23,008 bases of DNA, taken from the IMG/VR virus record IMGVR_UViG_3300015261_000018, positions 1 through 23,008 of that record. One strand, given 5' to 3'. This stretch comes from a virus. Made by a program: the position numbers and the translations under genes. The notes beneath the pieces are model-generated. The model saw nothing but the letters and a program-made list of their open reading frames with translations, did not search any database and had not been told where the DNA came from. Positions 15,286 to 22,483 of the stretch are shown piece after piece; position 1 is the stretch's first letter; each line of letters begins with the position of its first letter.

Positions 15286-15318
15286 TTGTGATTATTAGCC
15301 ATATATTGTGTAGTTTTG
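15286..15318 (+). promoter_or_regulatory. Possible promoter of the S24 repressor gene
   Basis: TTG at 15286-15288 and TAGTTTTG (15311-15318, a TAnnTTTG match) are 22 bp apart, slightly longer than usual. The leader to the ATG at 15384 would be about 60 nt. No competitor in the 15188-15383 region looks clearly better; TATTTTTG near 15219 is a second option. Confidence 0.4.
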
Positions 15319-15333
15319 CAACATATACTTGAA

Positions 15334-15362
15334 GTTTTGCTTTAAGTAAAACATATTACATA
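15334..15362. promoter_or_regulatory. Candidate autoregulatory operator in the repressor leader
   Basis: An imperfect dyad GTTTTGCTT / AAGTAAAAC (15334-15352, one mismatch) overlaps the second copy of AAACATATTACATA (15349-15362), the 14-bp direct repeat also found at promoter E. Placement just upstream of the repressor ATG fits autorepression. Confidence 0.42.
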
Positions 15363-15383
15363 AAACCACAAACGATTTGCAAC

Positions 15384-16184
15384 ATGGAAATACATGATAA
15401 AATAAAACGTATTATAGATGAAATGAAGTTGAATAATAACTCATTTGCAAAATTAATAGGAGTTACCAGTACAACTATAGATAGTATTACGATTGGAAGA
15501 TTACAAGCCGATGGAGAAAGAAAAAGAACCAAGCCAGGTTTTGATCTGCTCCAAAGTATTATTACACATTGTCATGTAAACCCTGAATATTTTTTTGGAG
15601 ACAGCGAAGATATTTTTGCGAGCAAATCTAGTAATGCGGTTAGTTTGCATGTGCCGAAAATTATAACAGTAAATGAAGAGGGCGACGAAAATATCAATTT
15701 TGTGGGAGTAAAGGCTCGAGCAGGATATTTAGACGGATATGCGGATCCTGAATATATGGAAAGTCTTCCTTCTTTTAGCATGCCGATGCTTAAAAACGGC
15801 ACTTACAGATGTTTTGAAATTAAAGGAAATTCGATGTCTACCACAATACATGATGGAGATTATCTTTTTGGAAAATATGTGGATAATTTTGATGATATCC
15901 TAGACGGAAGAATTTATGTAATTGTGAGTAAGAATGATGGAGTAGTAGTAAAAAGGGTTTTGAATAGAATTAGAGAAAGCGGAAAATTGATATTAAAATC
16001 CGATAACCGAGACGGAAATTATCCAATGTATTCTATTTATGCCGAGGATATTCTGGAAGTTTGGTATGCAAGTATGTACGCATCTAGACAAATGCCCGAT
16101 CCAATTAATATTTATGAAAAGCTGCATGCACTAGAAAGTAAATATTTTGAATTGGAGGAAACGCTGAAAAAGAAACTGAATTAA
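15384..16184 (+). CDS. S24-family (CI/LexA-like) transcriptional repressor (266 aa)
   Basis: There is an N-terminal HTH (residues about 5-70: NSFAKLIGVTSTTIDSITIGRL) and a linker. The S24 peptidase domain (about 105-230) has the catalytic Ser150 in the motif KGNSMSTTIHDGDYL and the Lys190 in VVVKRV. ARAGYLDGYADPEY contains Ala113-Gly114, a plausible self-cleavage site of the LexA/CI kind. A short coiled coil ends the protein (IYEKLHALESKYFELEETLKKKL). Proteins of this class repress phage or tailocin genes and are cut with RecA help on DNA damage. This is the only plus-strand gene within the cluster; it is divergent from the terminator/HTH operon with shared operator-like repeats between, and it ends at a bidirectional terminator. 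Confidence 0.85.
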   Translation: MEIHDKIKRIIDEMKLNNNSFAKLIGVTSTTIDSITIGRLQADGERKRTKPGFDLLQSIITHCHVNPEYFFGDSEDIFASKSSNAVSLHVPKIITVNEEGDENINFVGVKARAGYLDGYADPEYMESLPSFSMPMLKNGTYRCFEIKGNSMSTTIHDGDYLFGKYVDNFDDILDGRIYVIVSKNDGVVVKRVLNRIRESGKLILKSDNRDGNYPMYSIYAEDILEVWYASMYASRQMPDPINIYEKLHALESKYFELEETLKKKLN

Positions 16185-16212
16185 TATCATTTTCTAAAAA
16201 GTTTTGAAATAA

Positions 16213-16248
16213 AAAATGCCTCTTGTAATTTTTTACAAGAGGCATTTT
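16213..16248. terminator. Bidirectional terminator between repressor and hub operon
   Basis: AAAATGCCTCTTGTAA (16213-16228) pairs perfectly with TTACAAGAGGCATTTT (16233-16248), a 16-bp stem with a TTTT loop. It serves both the plus-strand repressor (stop 16184) and the minus-strand hub operon (last stop 16268). Confidence 0.9.
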
Positions 16249-16267
16249 AATTTTAGATTACATGGAT

Positions 16268-16516
16268 TTAAGAAATGTATCCTGTTCCAGTTCCTGTTTG
16301 TGCCGATGCTGAACCTGTTGTGGCTACCGTTGTAGTTACAAGCCCTGTTTTGACAAACGTATCAATGGCAGTTGCTAATTTTTTTGCGGTAGTTTTTCTG
16401 GCATTTTTTGTTTTATTAGCATTATCATCTCCGTTATCGACATCAACACTTATTTTTGAGTTTTCTTCTAATGCTTCTAATATTGCTTCTTCCAATGCTG
16501 ATATTTGTAGTCCCAT
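16268..16516 (-). CDS. Small spike-linked protein (82 aa)
   Basis: The gene begins 2 bp after the stop of the spike gene. An acidic helical N-terminus (ALEEAILEALEENSKISVD) is followed by a Lys/Thr region (KTKNARKTTAKKLATAIDTFVKTGLV) and a Thr/Gly/Ala tail (TTVATTGSASAQTGTGTGYIS). The closing 'TTGSA.AQTGTGTG' resembles the C-termini of small proteins found next to gpV-like spikes in Bacteroidetes prophages. It is the last gene of the hub operon. The role is unknown; a spike-associated or chaperone function is possible. A plus-strand 90-codon ORF over the same bases is a shadow. Confidence 0.6.
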   Translation of the reverse strand: MGLQISALEEAILEALEENSKISVDVDNGDDNANKTKNARKTTAKKLATAIDTFVKTGLVTTTVATTGSASAQTGTGTGYIS

Positions 16517-16518
16517 TT

Positions 16519-17364
16519 TTATTTTTTTAATAAATTATTTAATTTAGATTTTATTGCAAGTAGATTTGCAACATTTGGACCTACGCCTTGCACGACGACA
16601 ATCTTTGATACTTCTGTTATGAAATTTTCTAATTCAAGTAATAGATTGTTTCCATTCGCATCAATTTTAAATTTCTCATCCATTTCAAAAGTTAATTTGT
16701 CTTTTACTATTGAAACTTTTTTGTCTGTAATCGTGGCTTCAAAACCATCTTTGATGCTTACTTTTACTTCTTTGTCTTTAAAATTGAAAATAGTATTTCC
16801 TTCGTTAATGCTGATTTTTTGCTCATCGATGCTAAAACTGCTTTTAGAAATTTCTTTTCCATTTTCATCATAAAATGAAGCACTTATATTTGCCGATTCG
16901 TTGCTGTTAAATTCTAGTTGAGCAATATTTTTATAGGAAGGCGTTGAAACAGCAGAAGAATCATTACTATTTTTTTCTTTAAATAGCATTTTAAATTTAT
17001 CTACATCAGTATCAATTTCCAGATATTGATTTTGTTCATTTTTAAAGCGGATAAAAGTACGTTCAACCTCAGATAATTGCGAAATAAATGCTCTAGTTTC
17101 AACTCCATCAATAATAGTAGCCAAAACCCAACTGTCTTTTTTAGGAACAGAAATAATTCCTTGTTCCAAATCTTGAATTGAAGCTTTTAATCGTACATTT
17201 TTAATAATTGCCCCATCAGCGCGCATTACATTTACGGTATAAGCATCTTCGGGATCATGGAGCGAAGTTTTTTCGGTATTGATTTCGATGACTTTTGCTG
17301 CAAAGGTTTCAATGATTCGATTTTTGCTGGCGACATCTTTTATTAGGTTTGTTATATTCCCCAT
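16519..17364 (-). CDS. gpV-like baseplate spike protein (281 aa)
   Basis: Residues about 20-125 have the pattern of the OB-fold that begins gpV/gp5/VgrG-type spikes (ETFAAKVIEINTEK..., SVPKKDSWVLATIIDGVETRAFISQLSEVE). The second half is a run of short alternating beta strands (ISKSSFSIDEQKISINEGN, FNFKDKEVKVSIKDG, EATITDKKVSIVKDK), as in an intertwined beta-helix needle, with a helical end. The protein should form the trimeric puncturing tip under the hub. No metal-binding tip motif (HxH) was seen. It lies 10 bp after the hub gene and 2 bp before the 82-aa gene. Confidence 0.7.
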   Translation of the reverse strand: MGNITNLIKDVASKNRIIETFAAKVIEINTEKTSLHDPEDAYTVNVMRADGAIIKNVRLKASIQDLEQGIISVPKKDSWVLATIIDGVETRAFISQLSEVERTFIRFKNEQNQYLEIDTDVDKFKMLFKEKNSNDSSAVSTPSYKNIAQLEFNSNESANISASFYDENGKEISKSSFSIDEQKISINEGNTIFNFKDKEVKVSIKDGFEATITDKKVSIVKDKLTFEMDEKFKIDANGNNLLLELENFITEVSKIVVVQGVGPNVANLLAIKSKLNNLLKK

Positions 17365-17374
17365 TTTTTTCTTT

Positions 17375-18673
17375 TTAAATTTCTACTCTTCTTCCAATAT
17401 AAATTCTCTGTCTGTATCCATTTTCGCCATAACTTCGTTCTACTTTCTCTACCTGAAAAGTTCCATTTTTTTCCTTATCCTTTGCATTTTCAAGTATTAC
17501 TTTGTCGGTTGGCCTTACAAATGGTTCTCCAAAAGTGAGAAAAGAACCTTCAAATCCACTTGGCTTACATTCCATGGCTCTTAAAGCGCCATATTGGTAC
17601 AGTTCTGAGGCAGTTTTTGTCACTGCATTTTTGAAAGCTTCGGGATTATTTGGCAAATCTTCACTATCATCATGTAAAACATGCGTTTTGATTAATTGAC
17701 CATTCGGATCTCCTAATTCAACATAAACGGGAGTATTAGAGTTCTTAAAATACTTTTCAATTCTAATGCGTGTGTTCTTTGTTGACTCTTTTACAACAAT
17801 TAGTTTGTCTTCTATAATGTTATATCGAAATCTAAAATGAACCTGTCCTAAAAAACGGTCAGAAACAGATTTACTTAATTTATTAAGCTGAGAACCTAAA
17901 AGACTTAAACCTTGAGTTATTAGTTTTTTGACCAATGTTCCTGCGAGCGGACTTTTAATGAAATTTCTATCTATAAAACTACCTAGTTCGCTTACAGTAT
18001 GCTGCTGCGGGTTATTGGTAATGGTTAATACCGGACCAACTTCTTCGGTTTTAAAATACGTATAGATTCCTTTGTCTTTTAGCATTTCAAAAACTTGTGC
18101 CAAACTGTGGCTTCGATTGATCATTATGTTTCCTAATTCCTCGTCAAGAGCATTTATTTTAAAAGGAAATTTTAACTCTTTTATTCTTTTTTCAAAAAAT
18201 GTTTTAGGATTAAAACTGTCAACATTTGTGGTCGGATTTGTAGCGACGGCATTTAGAGTGTCTTTTGAATTTTGAACGTCATCATCTTTTACGGCTTTTA
18301 CTTTTTTGAAGGCATACATTGCATCTTCACAAGAAATAGTTGCAGTTATATCAGATTGAACTCCTGTGATATAACCTCTAAAAGCGGGTTTGTAATCTCC
18401 ATCATAACCTAAAAATATCTCGATGTAATTTTCTATTTTAAAGAAATCATGGATCGTTTTTTCTTCTCCATTTGCGTTTTTAAATAAGCTTTGATCAAAT
18501 CCTTTCGTATCAGTATATACTTTTTTGGGCATCACAATAGTTGCTGTATCGGTCAACGATTTATATGAACTGTTTATTTCTACATTTTTTACATAAGTAA
18601 ATTCATAAAATTTAGGAGTAGGTATAAGGCTTACTGTTTCGTATACTTTAATTTTAGCATTTAGTTTAAGCAT
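17375..18673 (-). CDS. gpD/gp27-like baseplate hub protein (432 aa)
   Basis: IEIFLGYDGDYKPAFRGYITGVQSDITATISCEDAMYAFK (residues about 86-125) is the characteristic first hub domain of gpD/VgrG-N-type proteins. HSLAQVFEMLKDKGIYTYFKTEEVGPVLTI and HFRFRYNIIEDKLIVVKESTKNTRI follow the usual order, and the C-terminus DKVILENAKDKEKNGTFQVEKVERSYGENGYRQRIYIGRR is typical. Size is right for a hub without a fused spike. It overlaps the preceding gene by 8 nt, so the two are translationally coupled, and the spike follows 10 bp later. Confidence 0.78.
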   Translation of the reverse strand: MLKLNAKIKVYETVSLIPTPKFYEFTYVKNVEINSSYKSLTDTATIVMPKKVYTDTKGFDQSLFKNANGEEKTIHDFFKIENYIEIFLGYDGDYKPAFRGYITGVQSDITATISCEDAMYAFKKVKAVKDDDVQNSKDTLNAVATNPTTNVDSFNPKTFFEKRIKELKFPFKINALDEELGNIMINRSHSLAQVFEMLKDKGIYTYFKTEEVGPVLTITNNPQQHTVSELGSFIDRNFIKSPLAGTLVKKLITQGLSLLGSQLNKLSKSVSDRFLGQVHFRFRYNIIEDKLIVVKESTKNTRIRIEKYFKNSNTPVYVELGDPNGQLIKTHVLHDDSEDLPNNPEAFKNAVTKTASELYQYGALRAMECKPSGFEGSFLTFGEPFVRPTDKVILENAKDKEKNGTFQVEKVERSYGENGYRQRIYIGRRVEI

Positions 18674-19223
18674 TGTCTCTAATTATTAGTTCTACAGTTT
18701 CATCTGATGTGGCGCTGGCCGTAAACTTTTGGATGTTTTTTGTTCCAGAAATCGAAGGTATTGAATAGGAATCGATAACGAGTTCATAAATTCTAAATCG
18801 ATTCAGAATGGCATGGGTAACTCTTAAAGAATAAGGCGCATTTAAGAATTGTTTCAATAAAAAAAGCTTTTCTTTTGGATATTCATCTCCAGTTTCATTA
18901 GCAATTAACCCTTCTATGGAAATGCTAAAATCGCCATTTGTAATATGTTCTTTGATTGTTGAATCTCTTCCTTCGATTCCTTCTTTTTTGATAATTTTTG
19001 AACGATTGATATTTACCGTAACCGCATCTATTCGTAAACTCGGTAAATTAAGATCATTTTTTACAAGAGGTTCAAAAACTAAAGGAGCAAAAACTCTAAG
19101 ATTAAATTCGCCCCCAGTTTTATCTATAATAAAATCTTTTGATTCAGATTCGTTATAGTTTAGGCCACTATATTCAATGTCTTTATTTTCTAAAATTTCA
19201 TTTACATTAAAATTGAATTTCAT
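18666..19223 (-). CDS. Tube-baseplate connector-type protein, DUF6046-like (185 aa)
   Basis: The beta-rich protein carries RIDAVTVNINRSKIIKKEGIEGRDSTIKEHITNGDFSISIEGLI and FLLKQFLNAPYSLRVTHAILNRFRIYELVIDSYSIPSI. These resemble the Bacteroidetes phage family I know as DUF6046, encoded just before the hub gene. In other contractile phages this slot holds the LysM-bearing protein linking tube and hub. No LysM is visible here. It is 19 bp after the 156-aa gene and overlaps the hub gene by 8 nt. Family assignment is from memory of the pattern, not a search. Confidence 0.6.
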   Translation of the reverse strand: MKFNFNVNEILENKDIEYSGLNYNESESKDFIIDKTGGEFNLRVFAPLVFEPLVKNDLNLPSLRIDAVTVNINRSKIIKKEGIEGRDSTIKEHITNGDFSISIEGLIANETGDEYPKEKLFLLKQFLNAPYSLRVTHAILNRFRIYELVIDSYSIPSISGTKNIQKFTASATSDETVELIIRDNA

Positions 19224-19242
19224 AATAATTTATTTTTTGTTT

Positions 19243-19713
19243 TTAATTTGAAAATGTTTGTGCAAAAGCTGTCATAAGTGTGTTTTCCATTCTTTTCTCA
19301 TTATGCTTTTGTAGCCAGAGGGCTTCTTCCAAAAGTTTGTAAAACTCATCCATAGGTAATTGGTAAGGATCTACGTGAAAAGCGTATCTAATAAGTGCAG
19401 CCGATTTTTTGAATTCGTCTTTTTGTGGTGTTGCATCTATAATGAATTCACTGTCTTTTTTGATTATTTCGACGATTGAGTTTCCTGAAGAAAGCATGAA
19501 CTCGTCATTATAATTTTCTTTCTCAAGTAAACATTCTTTAAATAAAAATAGAATCGCTTCATGTGGATTGTCTTTGTAAATATTTTGATAATTTAGAAAT
19601 GTATTGAAAGAAGGTTTTTTGCAGTAAACTGTAACCAATTGATCATCAGAAGTGATTTTAAGCAAAGAGCCGTGTTTTTCTTTTAGGTTTTGAATTGTTA
19701 TTTCGTCAAGCAT
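19243..19713 (-). CDS. Tail assembly chaperone-like protein, second copy (156 aa)
   Basis: TIQNLKEKHGSLLKITSDDQLVTVYCKKPSFNTFLNYQNIYKDNPHEAILFLFKECLLE has the same layout as the 114-aa chaperone at 11632 (beta strands, 'KKP', helix, 'LFK.C.L'), then a C-terminal helical part (FYKLLEEALWLQKHNEKRMENTLMTAF). In contractile phages chaperones lie just before the tape-measure gene, but here the next gene is the 185-aa connector. It is possibly a paralogue dedicated to hub or tape-measure assembly. It follows the 64-aa gene by 23 bp. Confidence 0.55.
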   Translation of the reverse strand: MLDEITIQNLKEKHGSLLKITSDDQLVTVYCKKPSFNTFLNYQNIYKDNPHEAILFLFKECLLEKENYNDEFMLSSGNSIVEIIKKDSEFIIDATPQKDEFKKSAALIRYAFHVDPYQLPMDEFYKLLEEALWLQKHNEKRMENTLMTAFAQTFSN

Positions 19714-19736
19714 TTTTTTATGTTTTTGATTAAGAA

Positions 19737-19931
19737 TTAAATATTGCTGTCTCTGAATTCTTTTTTGACGGCTTCTTCCAGGCTTTCGTTTTTTGGAGAA
19801 ACGTTTAATGGAGTGATTGTAAACTGTTCGATAAAAATGTTTCCTTCAGAAGTCTGAGCCAAAGGATTTTTAAAATTGCTCATGTCTGGTGCAGGAGGTG
19901 TTTCTCCTAAATCTTTTGGTGTAAAATCCAT
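19737..19931 (-). CDS. Small protein heading the hub operon (64 aa)
   Basis: First gene behind promoter D. It is Pro/Asn-rich at the start (TPKDLGETPPAPDMSNFKNPLAQT), has a short beta-like middle (GNIFIEQFTITPLNV) and a charged end (ESLEEAVKKEFRDSN). No family is recognised. The tight 23-bp spacing to the chaperone-like gene and the stable ORF behind a regulated promoter support it being real. It may be a small tail component or chaperone partner. Confidence 0.55.
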   Translation of the reverse strand: MDFTPKDLGETPPAPDMSNFKNPLAQTSEGNIFIEQFTITPLNVSPKNESLEEAVKKEFRDSNI

Positions 19932-20065
19932 GATTAGTGATTGTTTAATTGTTAATATGAATAGTTGAGTTAAGGGTATAGTTGAGGTATCTGCTTTCTA
20001 AAATGTTTTGAATGCAGAAGTTTTTTTATGCTGTTTAAGTAAACTAATAGCCGGAATTAGAGTAT

Positions 20066-20132
20066 GTAAAAATAAGACTTAAGGAGGCGAAAAACGAAAA
20101 ATAAGAAGCTCGTTTTCAGTAGTTTCAGTAAG
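20066..20132 (-). promoter_or_regulatory. Promoter D of hub operon: activator element plus -7 box
   Basis: On the minus strand CTTACTGAAACTACTG (20132-20117, identical to the site at promoter A) is followed after exactly 42 bp by TATTTTTAC (20074-20066). No TTG stands at -33. The leader to the 64-aa gene is about 130 nt. The 19932-20269 gap holds only this promoter and the terminator at 20208-20249. Confidence 0.8.
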
Positions 20133-20207
20133 AAAAAAGTAAGCTGAGTTATGAATTTTCAGAGATTCATTTCAATAAGTAATTGTTTTTATTCTTTAGG
20201 AATATAA

Positions 20208-20249
20208 AAAACCAGAATTAAAGATTTTTAATCTTATGATTCTGGTTTT
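20208..20249 (-). terminator. Terminator after receptor-binding block
   Basis: AAAACCAGAAT (20208-20218) pairs with ATTCTGGTTTT (20239-20249), and an inner AAGATT/AATCTT stem (20221-20226 with 20230-20235) extends it. It is 21 bp beyond the stop at 20270 and has a T-tract on the minus strand. It ends the adaptor/fibre transcript before promoter D starts the next. Confidence 0.82.
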
Positions 20250-20269
20250 GGATTATATCAAATAGATTT

Positions 20270-21088
20270 TTAATGTTTGGTTTTTATTCTCATTAAGGTT
20301 TCCCATTTTCCAAACCAATTGCTTTGTAAATCAGTTTCTCTATAAGTGCCATTATCGCTGTATTCTACTAATTTGTAAGATGATTCGAAGGCATCAAATT
20401 GATTTGTTAAACTACCTCCTAAATATAATCTTGGCCTTAAAATAGCAGGTGATTCCCCTGCAGTAACATTCATGGTGAGTTGAAATAATAAAGATGGATT
20501 TTCAGATAATATACTATTTACAGTATTTGAATTCATTATCATAAATTCAGCCAATTTCAAACCGCTTTCTCTACGAGCAACTGAATTGTATGGAGAGGGT
20601 AGTGCGCCTTGAAAAATTGGATCTAAGTAACTATAATCTGGTGTAAGATATCGGACTGTATTTTCAATTATACCATTTCGATTCTCAATATTGTTATAAA
20701 ATAGATTAGTGCCATTATAACTATTTATATCCGATAAGGTTATATTTTCTATAATTGCTTCTGTAAGTGGTTTGAAACTGCTTATCAAATTCGTATCTCC
20801 ACCATAATAAGTTGCTTCTGCCAGGAAATTTCCTTCGCAATAACCAATTACACTGTCGCCAATTTCTAATTTATCTGTTGTATTGGGGTCAACTTTAAAA
20901 ATTAGAAATTCTCCCGATGGAATAATCTTTTGGCTATTTTTTAGTTGGTCAATATCCTCAATATCTTCTTCAGGAATTTTGTCATATTTATGCCGAAAAG
21001 AATCCCAAGTATCCCAAAACTGAGTTTGCGTTGGTTTTAAACCCGTTCTAAACCAGTTTTTGATTGTTTTTAATGCTTGTATTGCCAT
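20270..21088 (-). CDS. Tail fibre adaptor-like protein with conserved N-terminal module (272 aa)
   Basis: MAIQALKTIKNWFRTGLKPTQTQFWDTWDSFRHKYDKIPEEDIEDI is a common N-terminus of Bacteroidetes tail-associated proteins. The following part (IIPSGEFLIFKVDP..., GDSVIGYCEGNFLAEATYYGG, to about residue 107) is nearly the same in the partial gene at the right edge. The C-terminal 165 residues are unique and beta-rich (YSYLDPIFQGALPSP..., RPRLYLGGSLTNQF). A constant head with a variable end suits a receptor-binding or fibre-adaptor protein. It is the last gene before a terminator and 73 bp behind the fibre gene. Confidence 0.62.
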   Translation of the reverse strand: MAIQALKTIKNWFRTGLKPTQTQFWDTWDSFRHKYDKIPEEDIEDIDQLKNSQKIIPSGEFLIFKVDPNTTDKLEIGDSVIGYCEGNFLAEATYYGGDTNLISSFKPLTEAIIENITLSDINSYNGTNLFYNNIENRNGIIENTVRYLTPDYSYLDPIFQGALPSPYNSVARRESGLKLAEFMIMNSNTVNSILSENPSLLFQLTMNVTAGESPAILRPRLYLGGSLTNQFDAFESSYKLVEYSDNGTYRETDLQSNWFGKWETLMRIKTKH

Positions 21089-21161
21089 GTATTATAGGTT
21101 GATTTAGTTATAGATTTTTATCTATTTCAGTGTTGTGTTTTTATTCGTTTTAAGTTTCTTG

Positions 21162-22331
21162 CTAATATTTTATCATTAACAATCCAGTTGGTGTGCGATA
21201 GACATCGCCCGCTACCAGTGCTCCTGCTGTAGCTGCAGCATTATCAGCATAAACGGGAACATTTGATATGTTTAGTTTATTTTGCAATACTGTTTTACCT
21301 GAAGAATCAATTACGATTCTTTTATTTTGCTGTCCATCAGCTATAATAACCGTATTGTTCATTACTCCTTGATTTGGGTTAAGATTACCAATAACCACAT
21401 TGTAACTACTGCTTGTTCTAAATGGACTTGCAGCCATACCGACAAAAATATTACCATTTCCTGTGGTTAATCCTCTGGCAGAATTAGTCCCTAAAATTAA
21501 ATTTCCTGTGCCTGTTGTTAGCTCTATGCCAGCGCTTGAGCCAAATGCGGTATTATTTCCAGTTAAAGAAGAAGATAGCGCTCCTTGCCCAAAAACAGTA
21601 TTGTCTCCAGTTCCATCCCATGAAGCCAAGGCACTTGCTCCGAAAACGGTATTGTAAAAAGCATTTCTAGCTGAAGAGAAAGCATTCCAGCCATATACTG
21701 TATTATGTTTGGCATAATCCTGGTCTGAACCAAGTTTAAAAGCGTCTTTGCCAAAAATAGTGTTAGTGAAGGCGAATGTACCTCCATGAGCAGTTACATA
21801 ATTATCATTAATAATTAAATTTGATAAGTATGGTCGTACACCGTTTGCTTTTGTTATTTGTTTATAGGAAGATCCATCCCATAAGAAGAATTTGCTTCCA
21901 AAGGCAGTAGTAATGTACATTACAGAAGGATCTCCTGTGGCTGGTAAATCTTCAGGATAATTTAAAGTTATAATGTCTTTAAAATAAGCAGGTTTGTTTA
22001 AAATTTGTTCGGCACCACTTGTAGCATTCCAGTCAGCATTTGCTTGAGTGCTTTCATTCTCGATAACTAAATTGCCTGATCCTAGTATTGATGAACCATT
22101 AATTGTTTTAATGTTAATCCCTGAATCAAGATTTTCTTGCTTATTGTTTATCTGACTTTGTAAATCAGGAAATAAATTGTTTATATATTTTACTTCATTA
22201 TCAAAGCCACGAACTAAAATTCCATCTGTTGGTTCGCCTTTATTAACTGTATTTATTTTTAAAGGTTTATTAACTATTTGAGTCCCTGTTAATGATCCTT
22301 CATCTTTTTTTAGTGTTGTGTTTTCTTTCAT
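21162..22331 (-). CDS. Tail fibre with 'NTxFG..A' beta-helix repeats (389 aa)
   Basis: Residues 14-52 (LTGTQIVNKPLKINTVN..TDGILVRGFDNEVKYI) match the N-terminal attachment module of the fibre at 397-2367. Residues about 189-316 are a series of short repeats (NTIFGKDAF, NTVYGWNAF, NTVFGASAL, NTVFGQGAL, NTAFGSSAG, NLILGTNSA, NIFVGMAAS, NVVIGN), the pattern of YadA-head/trimeric left-handed beta-roll stalks. The C-terminus PVYADNAAATAGALVAGDVYRTPTGLLMIKY is typical of Bacteroidetes fibre ends. A trimeric receptor-binding fibre is the likely product. Confidence 0.75.
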   Translation of the reverse strand: MKENTTLKKDEGSLTGTQIVNKPLKINTVNKGEPTDGILVRGFDNEVKYINNLFPDLQSQINNKQENLDSGINIKTINGSSILGSGNLVIENESTQANADWNATSGAEQILNKPAYFKDIITLNYPEDLPATGDPSVMYITTAFGSKFFLWDGSSYKQITKANGVRPYLSNLIINDNYVTAHGGTFAFTNTIFGKDAFKLGSDQDYAKHNTVYGWNAFSSARNAFYNTVFGASALASWDGTGDNTVFGQGALSSSLTGNNTAFGSSAGIELTTGTGNLILGTNSARGLTTGNGNIFVGMAASPFRTSSSYNVVIGNLNPNQGVMNNTVIIADGQQNKRIVIDSSGKTVLQNKLNISNVPVYADNAAATAGALVAGDVYRTPTGLLMIKY

Positions 22332-22382
22332 TTTTTTGCTTTTTTAATTAATAATGTATTTTATAATATTTCCTCAAAAAAA

Positions 22383-22426
22383 CACTCAGGATTATTAGAA
22401 ATCTATATCTTCAATAATTCTGAGTG
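22383..22426 (-). terminator. Terminator after the right-edge adaptor gene
   Basis: CACTCAGGATTATT (22383-22396) pairs with AATAATTCTGAGTG (22413-22426), 14 bp with one G-U pair, followed on the minus strand by a T-run (22376-22382). No promoter could be recognised between it and the fibre gene start at 22331, so read-through may be needed. Confidence 0.78.
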
Positions 22427-22483
22427 CTTCATTAAGTGATTTAAAAGTTTTAAAATGCTTAAAGTTTTTTTAAGATTTTTTCT

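Noticed and set aside
16275-16547. 90-codon plus-strand ORF rich in Val, Ala and Ser opposite the 82-aa gene
   Set aside because: It is antisense to a gene in tight operon spacing and its low-complexity sequence reflects the opposite strand's Thr/Ala codons.
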